From positions 1 to 64,000 of the forward strand of contig JBMNCQ010000055.1 of NCBI GenBank assembly GCA_049366715.1: a stretch of DNA of 64,000 nucleotides, read 5' to 3'. Positions within the stretch are counted from its first letter, which is position 1. The number at the start of each line of letters is the position of its first letter. The notes under the pieces are model-generated. The model was not told the DNA's origin. It worked only from the letters and a program-made list of their open reading frames with translations, and did no database searches. The position numbers and the translations under genes were made by a program. Shown piece after piece: positions 26,089-35,640 of this stretch. The stretch comes from JBMNCQ01 sp049366715. Its GTDB lineage: Bacteria; Bacillota; Peptococcia; Peptococcales; BICA1-8.

Positions 26089-26159
26089 CAGGCCTCTCCT
26101 TTCTAACTTCTAAGGTTACGACCTCTCTTAGCTTAACAAGGAAATATGTCGGGAGAATG

Positions 26160-26190
26160 TCAAAAAACTTGGCAATGCCAAGTTTTTTAA
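26160..26190 (-). terminator. Terminator overlapping the CoA-binding gene stop
   Basis: AAAAAACTTGGC-ATT-GCCAAGTTTTTT (minus strand). The stop codon at 26187-26189 is inside the first arm. Confidence 0.9.
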
Positions 26191-26612
26191 TCTTTTCCCC
26201 AAAAATTAACCACGAATTTATGAACATTATGAGGAAACCCGGAGGCAGGATGATGCAAATATACACAGGAGTTGGTGGCATTGAATCCGGAATCTTTAAC
26301 TTTTGCCAGTTCATCCTTAGCCAGGGAACCGGTCTGAAACCAAAGATTCTTGATCCCTTTTTCCCGGCACTGACTCAGCAATTCTTTACTTACTTCCGGA
26401 TTCGTGAAGAAGATGGCCCCTTCAACATCAGGAATTTCAGCCAGACTCTTGGCACATTTTATATCGTCAATACTATCGGCATGGGGCGTTACAGGGTATA
26501 ACCGATAACCCTGCTCCTTTAAAAAATGATAAGCCCCGCGGCTAAAACTCCTGGGGTTTCTGGACAGCCCCAAAACAGCGAAACTTTGATACTTTTGAAA
26601 AAAACTATCCAT
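26187..26612 (-). CDS. CoA-binding Rossmann protein (CoA_binding_2)
   Basis: A 141-aa single-domain protein. FAVLGLSRNPRSFSRGAYHF starts the Rossmann fold and GYRLYPVTPHADSI follows, then AIFFTNPE and LWFQTGS. This is the YccU/CoA_binding_2 family, small proteins that bind CoA or its derivatives; physiological role is not settled. GGAGGGAGACAT precedes the ATG. Its stop lies inside a strong terminator, so it ends its transcript. Confidence 0.88.
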   Translation of the reverse strand: MDSFFQKYQSFAVLGLSRNPRSFSRGAYHFLKEQGYRLYPVTPHADSIDDIKCAKSLAEIPDVEGAIFFTNPEVSKELLSQCREKGIKNLWFQTGSLAKDELAKVKDSGFNATNSCVYLHHPASGFPHNVHKFVVNFWGKD

Positions 26613-26727
26613 ATGTCTCCCTCCTCAATTTAACGGATTCATCATTTATCTTACACTAATTGTCCATATTTTTCCACATAAATAAGGTTATTTAAACAAA
26701 AGTTAACAGTTTTGGAGGAAAGTTATC

Positions 26728-27165
26728 CTAATCTGCCCAATTAGCGATTTGAATAATTTTTTTTATGCTGTTATCCCGGACATAGATTCTGTGATTTAAG
26801 CTTTGAAATACAACATAACGATTTAAAGCTTCCAGGCGGGTCACTTCCTCCATAATAGATAAAACGGCTTCATAATCAAGCATAGGTATGGCAAGATAAA
26901 TCTTTCTATCCTTAAAAGCCTGCTTTAATAAGTTAATCCAGACCTCTTGATAGTCAGCAGGCACCCGGCTTCTTTTTAACTTATTACAAGTCTTGCAGCT
27001 TAAAACATAATTAAATATCTCTTCTGGTCCCCCTTTGCTTTTCGGTAAATAGTGATCCAGACTCATTTGCCTGTAGAAGAGTTCTTTGCTGCAAAACCAG
27101 CACTTATGGCCGTCCCGTTCAAAAAGATAGCTTTTTATCGTCTTCTTATTCTTCATTTCCGGCAT
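26728..27165 (-). CDS. HNH endonuclease
   Basis: About 145 aa. An HNH fold is visible: CWFC (first Cys pair), then LDHYLPKSKGG (catalytic His), an N in FNYVLSCKTCNKLK (second Cys pair). These proteins cut DNA in repair or defence, or act as stand-alone nicking enzymes; here no phage or restriction genes are near. Start 27165 (MPEMKNKK) is a choice; ATG 27156 and an upstream TTG at 27210 are alternatives, none with a strong ribosome site. Overlap with the preceding gamma-glutamylcyclotransferase stop suggests translational coupling. Confidence 0.8.
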   Translation of the reverse strand: MPEMKNKKTIKSYLFERDGHKCWFCSKELFYRQMSLDHYLPKSKGGPEEIFNYVLSCKTCNKLKRSRVPADYQEVWINLLKQAFKDRKIYLAIPMLDYEAVLSIMEEVTRLEALNRYVVFQSLNHRIYVRDNSIKKIIQIANWAD

Positions 27166-27577
27166 CCCGGAAGCGGCCTGATTCAATCTGTCGATAACCG
27201 GAGATATCAAGGTTATATAGATAAGTCCAGGCAGTTATTTTTTTACCTGTTTCTAAAGTCACTTCCACCTTTTCCCTGCGGTATTCCTGAGGATATTCAT
27301 CCCCTGCCCCGCAGCCCTCATATTCATCGAGAACAGACCACACCCTGTCATCATCCTTAATAAGATATGCTTCACCATAAACCTTATCCCCCGGATTTGC
27401 AGAAGGGATTACGCCCGGATACCCTCCCAGACAGAAAAGCTGTCCCCGGATGCTGCCTTTATCCACATACTTAGCCTGCTCAGCGAAAAACATCTGCACA
27501 GGATGCTTAAATCCTTTTAATAAAGTACCGTAAACAAACAAATAGTCGTCACCCATCTTAACATTTGTCCTGATCAT
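27146..27577 (-). CDS. Gamma-glutamylcyclotransferase-like (GGCT/AIG2) protein
   Basis: About 143 aa. FVYGTLLKG is the substrate-binding loop and GGYPGVIPS the second loop; the catalytic Glu lies in VLDEYEG. Family members cyclise gamma-glutamyl amines to 5-oxoproline or serve in related amide chemistry; the natural substrate here is unknown. Start ATG 27577 is chosen because it is 4 bp after the LysE gene's stop (27582); 27607 and 27556 are alternatives. It sits between LysE and HNH in a tightly packed trio. Confidence 0.82.
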   Translation of the reverse strand: MIRTNVKMGDDYLFVYGTLLKGFKHPVQMFFAEQAKYVDKGSIRGQLFCLGGYPGVIPSANPGDKVYGEAYLIKDDDRVWSVLDEYEGCGAGDEYPQEYRREKVEVTLETGKKITAWTYLYNLDISGYRQIESGRFRDAGNEE

Positions 27578-27581
27578 AATC

Positions 27582-28190
27582 TCAAAAAATACCGGAATAT
27601 ATGGCATAAATCCCGAAACCTGCTATGATCATTCCTGAAATCCTGTTAACCAGCCGGATACCCCGGACAGTCACCTTATTTTTTAATAAGCCCACGCCCT
27701 GGCTGAGGATCAGCCACCATAAGGCAGACCCCGTGAAGACTCCCGCTACTAAAAGAGAGGCAGCAGAATAGCTTATCATGTCACTTCCGCCCAGACCGGC
27801 AAAAACGGCAATATAATATATTATGGCAATCGGATTCGTAATGGCAATAATAAAGGAAGAAAGAAAGGTTCCCCCTAAACCCTTACCCATTACCGCAGCA
27901 GCCTTTTCAGCAGGGTCGGAAATGAATATTTTACAGCCTAAATAGATGATAAAAAACCCACCAACCAAACGGATTAAAGACTGGTTAACAATTAAAAAAT
28001 TAGAAATGATTGTCAGGCCAAAACCGCCTATAAAAGCATAGATAAAATCTGTTACGGCAGCACCCATCCCGGTCACAAAACCACACAATCTACCTGCCGC
28101 AAGAGTCCGCCGGATGGCCAATACTCCAACAGGGCCTACAGGAGCAGCAATGGATAAACCAATAATAAAACCTTTTAACCAAATTTCCAC
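27582..28190 (-). CDS. LysE-family amino-acid exporter
   Basis: About 202 aa with six hydrophobic segments. The LysE hallmark GLSIAAPVGPVGVLAIRRTL is at the N-terminus, followed by GAAVTDFIYAFIGGFGL and ITNPIAIIYYIAVFAGLGG. It exports amino acids or similar small metabolites. GTG 28190 is chosen over ATG 28211 because CAGGGGAG lies 7 nt before it and the family begins at this point. First gene of the LysE-GGCT-HNH group. Confidence 0.88.
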   Translation of the reverse strand: MEIWLKGFIIGLSIAAPVGPVGVLAIRRTLAAGRLCGFVTGMGAAVTDFIYAFIGGFGLTIISNFLIVNQSLIRLVGGFFIIYLGCKIFISDPAEKAAAVMGKGLGGTFLSSFIIAITNPIAIIYYIAVFAGLGGSDMISYSAASLLVAGVFTGSALWWLILSQGVGLLKNKVTVRGIRLVNRISGMIIAGFGIYAIYSGIF

Positions 28191-28362
28191 AATATATCTC
28201 CCCTGATTCATATTTTGTCAGCATCTATCTTATATGATTCATTATTTGTCAGTTCTCGCTCAAGTGATTGATTCCTTGTCGGCTCACATAAGATTAACCT
28301 GGCAGTCTATTCTGACACATAAACTTCTCCCATGAGCACAACTAACATAACATCTTCACCCA

Positions 28363-30495
28363 TTAGCTTTTCAGTCTATAAGCCAATCTGGTATTCCTTT
28401 CCGTCACCTTATTGTTTCTCACAGCCATAGCCAGTGCTTTTCTGGAGCCGATCAGCACCAGTATTTTTTTCGCCCTGGTTACACAGGTATAGAGTAAATT
28501 CCTTTGCAGCATCATATAGTGCTGGGTTACTAAAGGCGCCACGACAATTTTATATTCACTTCCCTGACTTTTATGCACCGTAGTGGCATAGGCCAGCACT
28601 ACTTCATCCAATTCACCGACATCATATTCCACTTCATGCTCATCAAACTTGATCTTTAACTGCTTATCTTCCAAATCAATCCCCGTTATCCTGCCGATGT
28701 CTCCATTGAAAACATTTTTATCATAATTATTTTTAATTTGCATAACTTTATCATTTAACTTGTACTTAATCCCACCATAGTGCACAAATAAATTGCTGTG
28801 ATTAAGGGTCGCCTGCAGAACTTCATTGAGATTACGTGCCCCCACTTCACCTCTCTGCATGGGGGTGATCACCTGGATATCATCCAGCGGCTCGGCCCTG
28901 TAATACCGGGGCAAGCGCCGGGCACAAAGAGATTTTATTTCTTCGGCTACCTGCCGGGGTTCATCCCGCTCAATAAAAAAGAAATCTTTCTCCCGGCCCT
29001 TTTTAAGGACAGGATACTCCCCTTTGTTAATCCGGTGAGCATTCGTAATGATCATACTGTCCCGGGCCTGCCGGAAGATCCTTGTTAATTCTATCACCTT
29101 AACAATTCCCGAATGAATAATATCCTTCAAAACATTGCCCGGGCCGACGGAAGGCAACTGGTCAACATCACCCACCAGAATAACTACAGCATCCCGGGGA
29201 ACGGCTTTTAAAAGATTATACATTAAAATAATATCCACCATTGATGTTTCGTCAATGATTATAACTTCGCACTCCAATAGATTTTCACTGTTGCGCTGAT
29301 AACCGACGGGGGGCTTAAATTCCAATAAGCGATGAATCGTCTTAGCTTCCAGGCCCGTTGCCTCCGCCATTCGTTTGGCAGCCCTCCCTGTGGGGGCAGC
29401 CAGCAGTACCCGGGCTCCCATCCTGGTAAAAGCTTTGATAATAGCCAGAGTCGTCGTCGTTTTTCCCGTTCCCGGACCGCCGGTTAAAACCATGAATTTT
29501 GAAGTTACGGCAGTATGAATGGCCTGCATTTGTATTTCATCATATTGAATTTGCTTTTCCTGCCGAATCTCTGCCAGCAGCACATCCCGGGGTATCGCCG
29601 CAAACCTGCTGCTTGTTTTAACCAATTCTTTGATTTTTTCCGCGACACCTACTTCACTATAATAAAAGGCCGGTAAGAAAATTTTTTCCAATTCCTCAAC
29701 AATTAATGTTTTTTCCAGGATCATCCTACGCAAAGCCCCTGCAATCTTATCTTCGGTAACTGCCAATATCTCCTGCCCTAATCTGACAAGTTCGTCTTGA
29801 GCCGCAAAACAATGTCCCTCATTGGAGAGTTGATTTAACGTGTAGATTACCCCCGCCCTGCAGCGTTCATAAGAATCCCTGGCAAAACCCATCTTTTCGG
29901 CAATTTGATCCGCTGTCTTAAAACCTATGCCCCAGATATCATCGGCTAAACGGTAAGGATTTTCTCTGACCAGCTTAATACTGGCATCGCCATAGGTTTT
30001 ATAGATTTTTACGGCAAAAGTAGTGGAAACACCCTGGTTCTGTAAAAAAAGCATGACATTTTTAATTTCCTTTTGTTCCTGCCAGGCTTTTTTTATCATC
30101 TCGATTCTTTTTTGGCCGATACCCTCCGCTTCACTCAACCGCTCCGGTTCCTCCTCAATGATCCGGATGGTATCCTCCTGAAACCTTTTGACAATTCGCC
30201 GGGCATTAACAGGACCTATTCCCTTTATTAATCCGCTGCCTAAATATTTTTCTATTCCCGTTACGGTTGCCGGTACAGTCTCCAGACAATCCTGAGCAGC
30301 AAATTGTTTCCCGTATTTACTATCCTCTTTCCACTGGCCCTGCAGGTTAACCGCCGAACCTACAGCAACAAAGGAGACCGCCCCGACTACAGTTACCAGT
30401 TCAGAAAAGCCCCGGGCACGGATTTTAATTACCGCAAAACCGTTTTCTTCATTTAGAAAAGTTATTCTCTCCACAATACCACTTAAATGTTCCAT
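28363..30495 (-). CDS. recD2: RecD2-type ATP-dependent DNA helicase
   Basis: A 710-aa SF1B helicase. Order: OB-fold-like N-terminus (MEHLSGIVERITFLNEENGF), helix-hairpin-helix region (GIGPVNARRIV, GIGQKRIEMI, IWGIGFKTADQIA), Walker A LTGGPGTGKTTT, GRAAKRMAEATG, Walker B VIIIDETSMV, motif III VGDVDQLPSVGPG, and the C-terminal YATTVHKSQGSEY with YTCVTRAKKILVLIG. RecD2 proteins act in DNA repair and replication-fork maintenance outside RecBCD. ATG 30495 is preferred to the longer 30597 frame because family homology starts here. It lies 100 bp after the YibE/F gene. Confidence 0.93.
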   Translation of the reverse strand: MEHLSGIVERITFLNEENGFAVIKIRARGFSELVTVVGAVSFVAVGSAVNLQGQWKEDSKYGKQFAAQDCLETVPATVTGIEKYLGSGLIKGIGPVNARRIVKRFQEDTIRIIEEEPERLSEAEGIGQKRIEMIKKAWQEQKEIKNVMLFLQNQGVSTTFAVKIYKTYGDASIKLVRENPYRLADDIWGIGFKTADQIAEKMGFARDSYERCRAGVIYTLNQLSNEGHCFAAQDELVRLGQEILAVTEDKIAGALRRMILEKTLIVEELEKIFLPAFYYSEVGVAEKIKELVKTSSRFAAIPRDVLLAEIRQEKQIQYDEIQMQAIHTAVTSKFMVLTGGPGTGKTTTTLAIIKAFTRMGARVLLAAPTGRAAKRMAEATGLEAKTIHRLLEFKPPVGYQRNSENLLECEVIIIDETSMVDIILMYNLLKAVPRDAVVILVGDVDQLPSVGPGNVLKDIIHSGIVKVIELTRIFRQARDSMIITNAHRINKGEYPVLKKGREKDFFFIERDEPRQVAEEIKSLCARRLPRYYRAEPLDDIQVITPMQRGEVGARNLNEVLQATLNHSNLFVHYGGIKYKLNDKVMQIKNNYDKNVFNGDIGRITGIDLEDKQLKIKFDEHEVEYDVGELDEVVLAYATTVHKSQGSEYKIVVAPLVTQHYMMLQRNLLYTCVTRAKKILVLIGSRKALAMAVRNNKVTERNTRLAYRLKS

Positions 30496-30604
30496 GATCT
30501 TTACACCTAACTTTATCATCAGCAAATAATTTTTCTCATTACATATTCGACATAAAAGGCAAACACCCTTGTCCAAAAATACTTTGCCGGATGCCATTAC
30601 CTCT

Positions 30605-31720
30605 TTAATTTTTATTGCCCATTAAAACCCCGGCCATGATAGCCGTAATGGGGATAGATAAAATAAGCCCCATACTCCCGGATAACGATCTGATCAGTTC
30701 CGTGGCAATATAATCGGCATTGATCACTTTCAAAAAGGGCGGTTCATAAGCCATTAACAAGAGCATTAATGGTAATGATGATCCTGTATAAGCAAGGATC
30801 AAAGTATTAGACATGGTACCCATTATATCCCTGCCGACATTCATTCCGGATCTAATCCTGCCGATCATGCCCAGCCCCCTGCCGACATTACTAACTTCAT
30901 TGATGCTGGAAGCAATAGACATACTTACATCCATTACAGCTCCCAGAGCCCCAATGATCATTGCCGCAAAAAGTAATCCTTGAAAATCAAAGTTTACACC
31001 CTGGGCACTCATGAGGATCTGTGCTTCCTCTTCCCGCACACCTCGCAAATGAGCCATCTTTCCGAAATACATAGCGATTTCCGAAGCCGCTAAGAGACCT
31101 CCCGAGGTTCCAAGGATTGCGGAAATTGTCTTTCTGGTAATTCCTCCGACGATTACTAATGTAAAAAAAGTAATGATCACTCCCGCCAGTAAGGCAACTA
31201 TAACCGGGTCATATCCCTTAAACAATAAAGGCAGCATCACCTCAACAACGATCAAAATAGTAATCGTTAACGTAATTACAGATTTTAACCCTTTACCTTG
31301 TCCAATTAAAACAAGCAATAGAATAAACAGGCCTATTAAGCGGTAAATATACTTATCCCGTTCGTAGTCTTCTATATCAACATAGTCTAATTTCCCCTTT
31401 ACCGCTTGATATGCCAGTACCAACTTATCTCCTTCCGTCACCCAGCTATCGAAAGCCGGGTTTCCCGTCGTAACATTTTCAATCGTGATAATTTCATTTT
31501 TATATCCACCGGTGGTTATCTTAACTTTAAAGACCTGGGTTCCGGAAGGCATCCCCTTTTCACTTGCACTTTGCACGCTTTCTTGTACTACCTCAATAAC
31601 TTCTCCTTTGATATAACCCGTCTCAGGATCAGATCCCGGAGTTGTTTCTTGTGCATATATTGTCTGCCGCAACAGGAAGAACAATATCACAAATAATACG
31701 AAAATTCCGGCCTTTTTCAT
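30605..31720 (-). CDS. YibE/F-family membrane protein
   Basis: A 371-aa membrane protein. A signal peptide (about 1-23, IYAQ) is followed by an extracytoplasmic beta-domain, then about seven helices starting at YRLIGLFILLLVLIGQGKGL. Family marks: LLFKGYDPVIVALLAGVIIT, GAVMDVSMSIASSINEV and LAYTGSSLPLMLLLMA. YibE/F proteins are widespread membrane proteins in Firmicutes and Actinobacteria with no assigned transport role. GGGGGT precedes the ATG. Normal length. Confidence 0.88.
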   Translation of the reverse strand: MKKAGIFVLFVILFFLLRQTIYAQETTPGSDPETGYIKGEVIEVVQESVQSASEKGMPSGTQVFKVKITTGGYKNEIITIENVTTGNPAFDSWVTEGDKLVLAYQAVKGKLDYVDIEDYERDKYIYRLIGLFILLLVLIGQGKGLKSVITLTITILIVVEVMLPLLFKGYDPVIVALLAGVIITFFTLVIVGGITRKTISAILGTSGGLLAASEIAMYFGKMAHLRGVREEEAQILMSAQGVNFDFQGLLFAAMIIGALGAVMDVSMSIASSINEVSNVGRGLGMIGRIRSGMNVGRDIMGTMSNTLILAYTGSSLPLMLLLMAYEPPFLKVINADYIATELIRSLSGSMGLILSIPITAIMAGVLMGNKN

Positions 31721-31863
31721 TATTTACCCCCTAAGAGAAAATTTATTTTAAATATATTAGGGGGTTGGCCATTTTAGTACAAAACCTCCTGTTTAGCAAA
31801 CATATACGTCAAGAAACCGGCTAAGCCGGTTTCAATTTTTCTTTCCCTGCTTCTTTTTAACAA

Positions 31864-32601
31864 CTAGGCGGACTCCGGGCAAAATCTGGTTAAGCCGCAG
31901 ATTTCTGCCGCTCCGGCAATGGTCGTCCCATAAAAAATAACCGGTTTATCAATCTCCAAAAAATCAACAATCGTTCCATTACCTAAAGTACTCCCGGTTA
32001 CCAGGAATAAATCGGCCCATTTTTGCACTTCGGCCAGATCGCTGAATCCGCTTTCAACCGTAACACCGAACTTTTTTTTACCGATATTATCTTGATCAAT
32101 ATCAAAAATACGCAGGGAAAACCTGGGCGCAATTGCCTCAGCCATAGCAGGCTGGAATCCAAACAGTGCTATTTTCGGATCACCGTACTGATCGGCAATC
32201 ATTGCTGTCAGCTTTTCACCGCACTTCTTAGGACCGTCATCTTTACAGTGAACCGTATTTCCGGCTAAATCCATCTTTCTCAGGACAGCATTAATGGTCG
32301 CGATAAAAACCGCCCGCCGGTAATTATCAGAAATGGGAATTTTTGCGATCTCCCGGAGACTGCCGGTAAAATCAGCAGGCATATCTGTATAGGCCTGGCC
32401 TTTACAGCCCTCAAATACCGCCTGCATTAATTTTTCTTTGCCTTTTTGCAGGGGAAAATCATTCCTGGCCGGATTACCAATTGCATCTTCCGTAGTCAAA
32501 ATAGAACCCGTTATCCGGATATTTTCCTCCCCAAGATTATGTTTAGCAAGCAGCTCTTTAAAATACTCCCTCAGTCCCTCGTAAAAAAGATCATCATTCA
32601 T
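31864..32601 (-). CDS. DUF364-family protein (putative heavy-metal chelation domain)
   Basis: A 245-aa two-domain protein. The N-terminal part (SILTTEDAIGNPARNDFPLQ) and the C-terminal Rossmann-like domain (VTGSTLGNGTIVDFL; VIFYGTTIAGAAEICGLTRF) define DUF364. In anaerobes these often sit near metal or cofactor uptake genes. Here the neighbours are a QueG-like Fe-S protein and YibE/F, giving no firm clue. GAGGTGGTAATCT precedes the ATG. A GAAACCGGC-TAA-GCCGGTTTC hairpin (31813-31833) follows the stop but has its T tract on the plus strand. Confidence 0.85.
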   Translation of the reverse strand: MNDDLFYEGLREYFKELLAKHNLGEENIRITGSILTTEDAIGNPARNDFPLQKGKEKLMQAVFEGCKGQAYTDMPADFTGSLREIAKIPISDNYRRAVFIATINAVLRKMDLAGNTVHCKDDGPKKCGEKLTAMIADQYGDPKIALFGFQPAMAEAIAPRFSLRIFDIDQDNIGKKKFGVTVESGFSDLAEVQKWADLFLVTGSTLGNGTIVDFLEIDKPVIFYGTTIAGAAEICGLTRFCPESA

Positions 32602-32775
32602 AGATTACCACCTCTAATTTGAATTTTATTCCCGGTTGTGTTTAAATACACATTTCTTTCTTCAAATTACGGCCTTGAGTTTGCAGATTCAAGGGATTTA
32701 AGGCTTCGGCAATATCTTTGCAACCTCTTTTGTTCTCAGCAATGATTAAAGCTGAAATAGTTCTTCATAAAATTT

Positions 32776-33552
32776 CTAGTGCCTTCCCGGAATCGTGCTT
32801 TCACAGGGGACCGCAGTCTGACATTTTCCGCACCCATAGCGGGGTTTATATTTAGGTTTAATCACCTTATCCAAAAAATCCGCACAAATCTCATGACTCT
32901 TACCCGTTTCATCAATAGCCGCAACCGGGCAGCGTTTAATGCACGCTCCGCAATTATTGCAGTACTCATAAATATCCTGATACCTGCGGGGTGTCGGCTC
33001 AAGCTTAAAATCAACTATAATGCTGCCAAAACGCCCTGCACAGCCTTGGGCCGTTATAAAAGACTTACTGAGATTGAAAGTACCTAAACCGGCAATATAT
33101 GCAATATGCCGTTCCGACCAATTACTTCTTCTCCTGATTACCTGAAAGTTAGGGTCCAGCGCCGGTACTAAAGCATCTCCCCCCCTTTTCTTAACTTCTT
33201 CAGCTATGTACCTCCGTAAGGCCTCACTGCAGGCCTCCCCTTCGATCCTGGCATAAAGCCATTCCCGGGCAGGCAGCTGTGCATCTTCTCGGTTGGCTTC
33301 CCGGACTGCCCTGGTGAAGGGGAGAAAATAGGAAATAACTGAAACGGCACCGGGAAACCATTCCCCGGGCAGAAGATGATGAGGGCCGACGGCTTCCGGT
33401 TCTTTCAGCTTACCGAAAAGAGGGTCCCGGGCATCTGCAACACCCAGGAGAGGCAGTTCAAAAATCCGCATATTATTGAGTTCCGGAACAATATTCAGGC
33501 TGCTTTCTTTTATGAAACCATCCATCAAAGACTTAATCTCCCTAAGATTCAC
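32776..33552 (-). CDS. QueG-like (epoxyqueuosine-reductase-like) Fe-S protein
   Basis: About 258 aa. It has the DUF1730-like region and a double-cluster ferredoxin segment CNNCGACIKRCPVAAI, plus a later CGKCQTAVPC. True QueG is longer (about 340-380 aa), has HEAT-like repeats at the C-terminus and uses cobalamin. This short form lacks the HEAT part, so it is a paralogue of unknown substrate, possibly a reductive-dehalogenase-superfamily relative. GTG 33552 is chosen because GGGAGG lies 6 nt before it, rather than the frame's first GTG at 33570. Confidence 0.75.
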   Translation of the reverse strand: MNLREIKSLMDGFIKESSLNIVPELNNMRIFELPLLGVADARDPLFGKLKEPEAVGPHHLLPGEWFPGAVSVISYFLPFTRAVREANREDAQLPAREWLYARIEGEACSEALRRYIAEEVKKRGGDALVPALDPNFQVIRRRSNWSERHIAYIAGLGTFNLSKSFITAQGCAGRFGSIIVDFKLEPTPRRYQDIYEYCNNCGACIKRCPVAAIDETGKSHEICADFLDKVIKPKYKPRYGCGKCQTAVPCESTIPGRH

Positions 33553-33702
33553 AAATATCCTCCCTTGCACAGCTTTTAAACAATCACCTGGATTTTATAC
33601 TCTCTGCCGGATTTTTATGTTCAGAGTAACTATTTTCCAGTTAATTTTACAACTTTTTGAAAAAAAACAAAAGACTTCTGCCAAATAACATTCATTTGTT
33701 TA

Positions 33703-33732
33703 TTGACAGCTCTTCTAATGGTAAGATATAAA
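33703..33732 (+). promoter_or_regulatory. Promoter of the phosphofructokinase gene
   Basis: TTGACA at 33703-33708 and TATAAA at 33727-33732 (18-bp spacer), about 30 nt before the ATG. Confidence 0.7.
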
Positions 33733-33764
33733 AGATAGTGATTATACTGAAGGCAGGTGCTTAA

Positions 33765-34841
33765 ATGAGATTAGGAGTTCTTACCGGCGGGGGCGACTGC
33801 CCCGGTTTAAACGCCGTAATCCGGGCAGTTACCAGAACTGCCATCTCCAGGGGCGATAAGGTTTTTGGGTTTAAAGACGGCTTTAAAGGCTTGATTGAAA
33901 ATAAGTACATCACCCTCAACCATGACAGCGTCTCCGGAATTCTTTTTAAAGGCGGTACGATTTTAGGTACGACAAATAGGGATAATCCCCTGCAATACCA
34001 GCAAATTATCAATGGCGAAAAGGTCTATGCGGATATGTCAGAAGTGATCAATAAAAATTACCATAGTTTGGGACTGGACTGCCTTATTGTGATTGGCGGT
34101 GACGGTACAATGCGCATGACGAATGAAGTCGCTGCCAAAACAGAAATCAATACTGTCGGGGTTCCTAAAACCATCGATAATGATATTGTAGGAACAGAGC
34201 TGACTTTTGGCTTTTCCAGTGCCGTGGATGTTGCCACCGAAGCATTAGACCGCCTCCATTCAACTGCCGAATCCCACCACCGGGTCATGATTCTGGAGGT
34301 AATGGGCAGGGATGCCGGCTGGATTGCTCTCCATGCCGGAATTGCAGGGGGGGCAGATATCATTCTTATTCCCGAGATACCTTATTCCATCCCGGGTATT
34401 GTCAATACAATAAACGACCGCATCAAAAGAGGTAAGCTTTTCAGCCTGATTATCGTAGCGGAGGGAGTTAAAACCCTCCAAGGTGATCATATTGTTCGCG
34501 ATGTTGAAGAGCGGGATATTAGTTTGATAAAATTAGGTGGCATCAGCAACTGGCTGGCCCGTACTATCGAAGAAGCCGGCAGTGTAGAATGCCGGTCCAC
34601 AATTCTAGGTCATTTACAGCGGGGAGGTTCACCTAACAGCTTCGACCGGGTTTTCTGTACCCAGCTCGGCGCAAAAGCCGTTGAACTTGCTTATGGGGGC
34701 AGGTTTCAGGAAATGGCGGCCCTTGTCGATAATAAAGTCGTCAGCGTGCCTTTGTCCGTTGTAAAAGGAATTAAACTGGTGAATCCCCAGGGACCCCTCG
34801 TCAAGACTGCCCGTAATATAGGAATTTCCTTTGGCGGTTAA
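33765..34841 (+). CDS. pfkA: 6-phosphofructokinase, group III (ATP-type)
   Basis: A 358-aa phosphofructokinase. GGGDCPGLN opens the fold. GGDGT (111-115) has Gly at the position where PPi-dependent enzymes have Asp, so ATP is the expected phosphoryl donor. PKTIDND (134-140) has Lys where E. coli-type enzymes have Gly. This Gly/Lys mix is typical of the group III enzymes (Streptomyces-like ATP-PFK and relatives). Catalytic TIDND and MGRDAGW are present. It commits fructose-6-phosphate to glycolysis. Monocistronic with its own promoter and terminator. AAGGCAGGTG precedes the ATG. Confidence 0.9.
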   Translation: MRLGVLTGGGDCPGLNAVIRAVTRTAISRGDKVFGFKDGFKGLIENKYITLNHDSVSGILFKGGTILGTTNRDNPLQYQQIINGEKVYADMSEVINKNYHSLGLDCLIVIGGDGTMRMTNEVAAKTEINTVGVPKTIDNDIVGTELTFGFSSAVDVATEALDRLHSTAESHHRVMILEVMGRDAGWIALHAGIAGGADIILIPEIPYSIPGIVNTINDRIKRGKLFSLIIVAEGVKTLQGDHIVRDVEERDISLIKLGGISNWLARTIEEAGSVECRSTILGHLQRGGSPNSFDRVFCTQLGAKAVELAYGGRFQEMAALVDNKVVSVPLSVVKGIKLVNPQGPLVKTARNIGISFGG

Positions 34842-34854
34842 TACCACCGGCTCT

Positions 34855-34890
34855 AAAAAAGCACTTGTCCCACAGACAGGTGCTTTTTGT
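34855..34890. terminator. Bidirectional terminator between pfkA and hydrolase
   Basis: AAAAAGCACTTGTC-CCACA-GACAGGTGCTTTTT with one T-G wobble, serving both convergent genes. Confidence 0.9.
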
Positions 34891-34906
34891 ATAAACGAAG
34901 CAAATC

Positions 34907-35584
34907 CTATCTTTTTAAAAAATCCTCGATAGCCGGCATTACTTCCGCAGCCCTCTCACTCCATAAAATCATATGCCCTGCCCGGTCATAATACCTAATG
35001 CTTTTCTCCGGGGAAGCTACATGATTAAAAATATAAGCTGCACTTTCGCTCCTGGCCGTATCATCATCTTCCGCCTGGATTACCAAGAAGGGTTTTTTCA
35101 CCTCTTTCAGCTTAGGTTTCGTCCACACCAAGAGCCGTCGGAAATTAAGCAGGGCTGTAAAGGGAACAGCTCCGGAAGATTTAAAATACCGCTTTAGATG
35201 CTTGAGTTTCTGCTCTCTGATATCTTCGAGAATATTTCGGATCATTCTTTTCCTGTCCCAGTAATAAATCGGTGTATTGATTGTTACAATCTTACATGGT
35301 TCATATTTTAGAGCTAAATTAACCGCAATAAGTCCCCCCATTGAGAAACCCACTAAATGTATATCGGTACACTCCCGCTGCAGCTTGAGATAACCTTCTT
35401 CTGCGGTTCTGATCCAGTCCTGATATGTAACACCCCGTAAATCCTTCCTGTTTCCGGTATGACCTGCAAGACAGGGACTTTCAACAATATAACCACAGAA
35501 CTCCAGGTGCCGGGCTAAAGGTTTGATTTCTTCAATACTTCCGCCAAAGCCGTGCATTAATAGACAACCAATTTTTTTAGACAC
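34907..35584 (-). CDS. Alpha/beta hydrolase (carboxylesterase-like)
   Basis: A 225-aa serine hydrolase. LLMHGFGGS is the oxyanion loop, GFSMGG the nucleophile elbow (Ser about 100), Asp in IQAEDDDT, and His in YDRAGHMI, so the triad is complete. It is most like Est30-type monoglyceride/carboxylesterases of Bacilli. Natural ester substrate unknown. A GTG start is used, with GGGAGG 9 nt upstream. Last gene of a small minus-strand group (MGMT, PH, hydrolase). Confidence 0.85.
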   Translation of the reverse strand: MSKKIGCLLMHGFGGSIEEIKPLARHLEFCGYIVESPCLAGHTGNRKDLRGVTYQDWIRTAEEGYLKLQRECTDIHLVGFSMGGLIAVNLALKYEPCKIVTINTPIYYWDRKRMIRNILEDIREQKLKHLKRYFKSSGAVPFTALLNFRRLLVWTKPKLKEVKKPFLVIQAEDDDTARSESAAYIFNHVASPEKSIRYYDRAGHMILWSERAAEVMPAIEDFLKR

Positions 35585-35640
35585 TTAAAGTTCCTCCCTC
35601 CCCAACTGTAGATCATTCCACACTGACAGGCACAAAATAT

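Noticed and set aside
26066..26314. 82-codon minus-strand frame
   Set aside because: It overlaps the CoA-binding gene in another frame, runs through a terminator, and has no family features.
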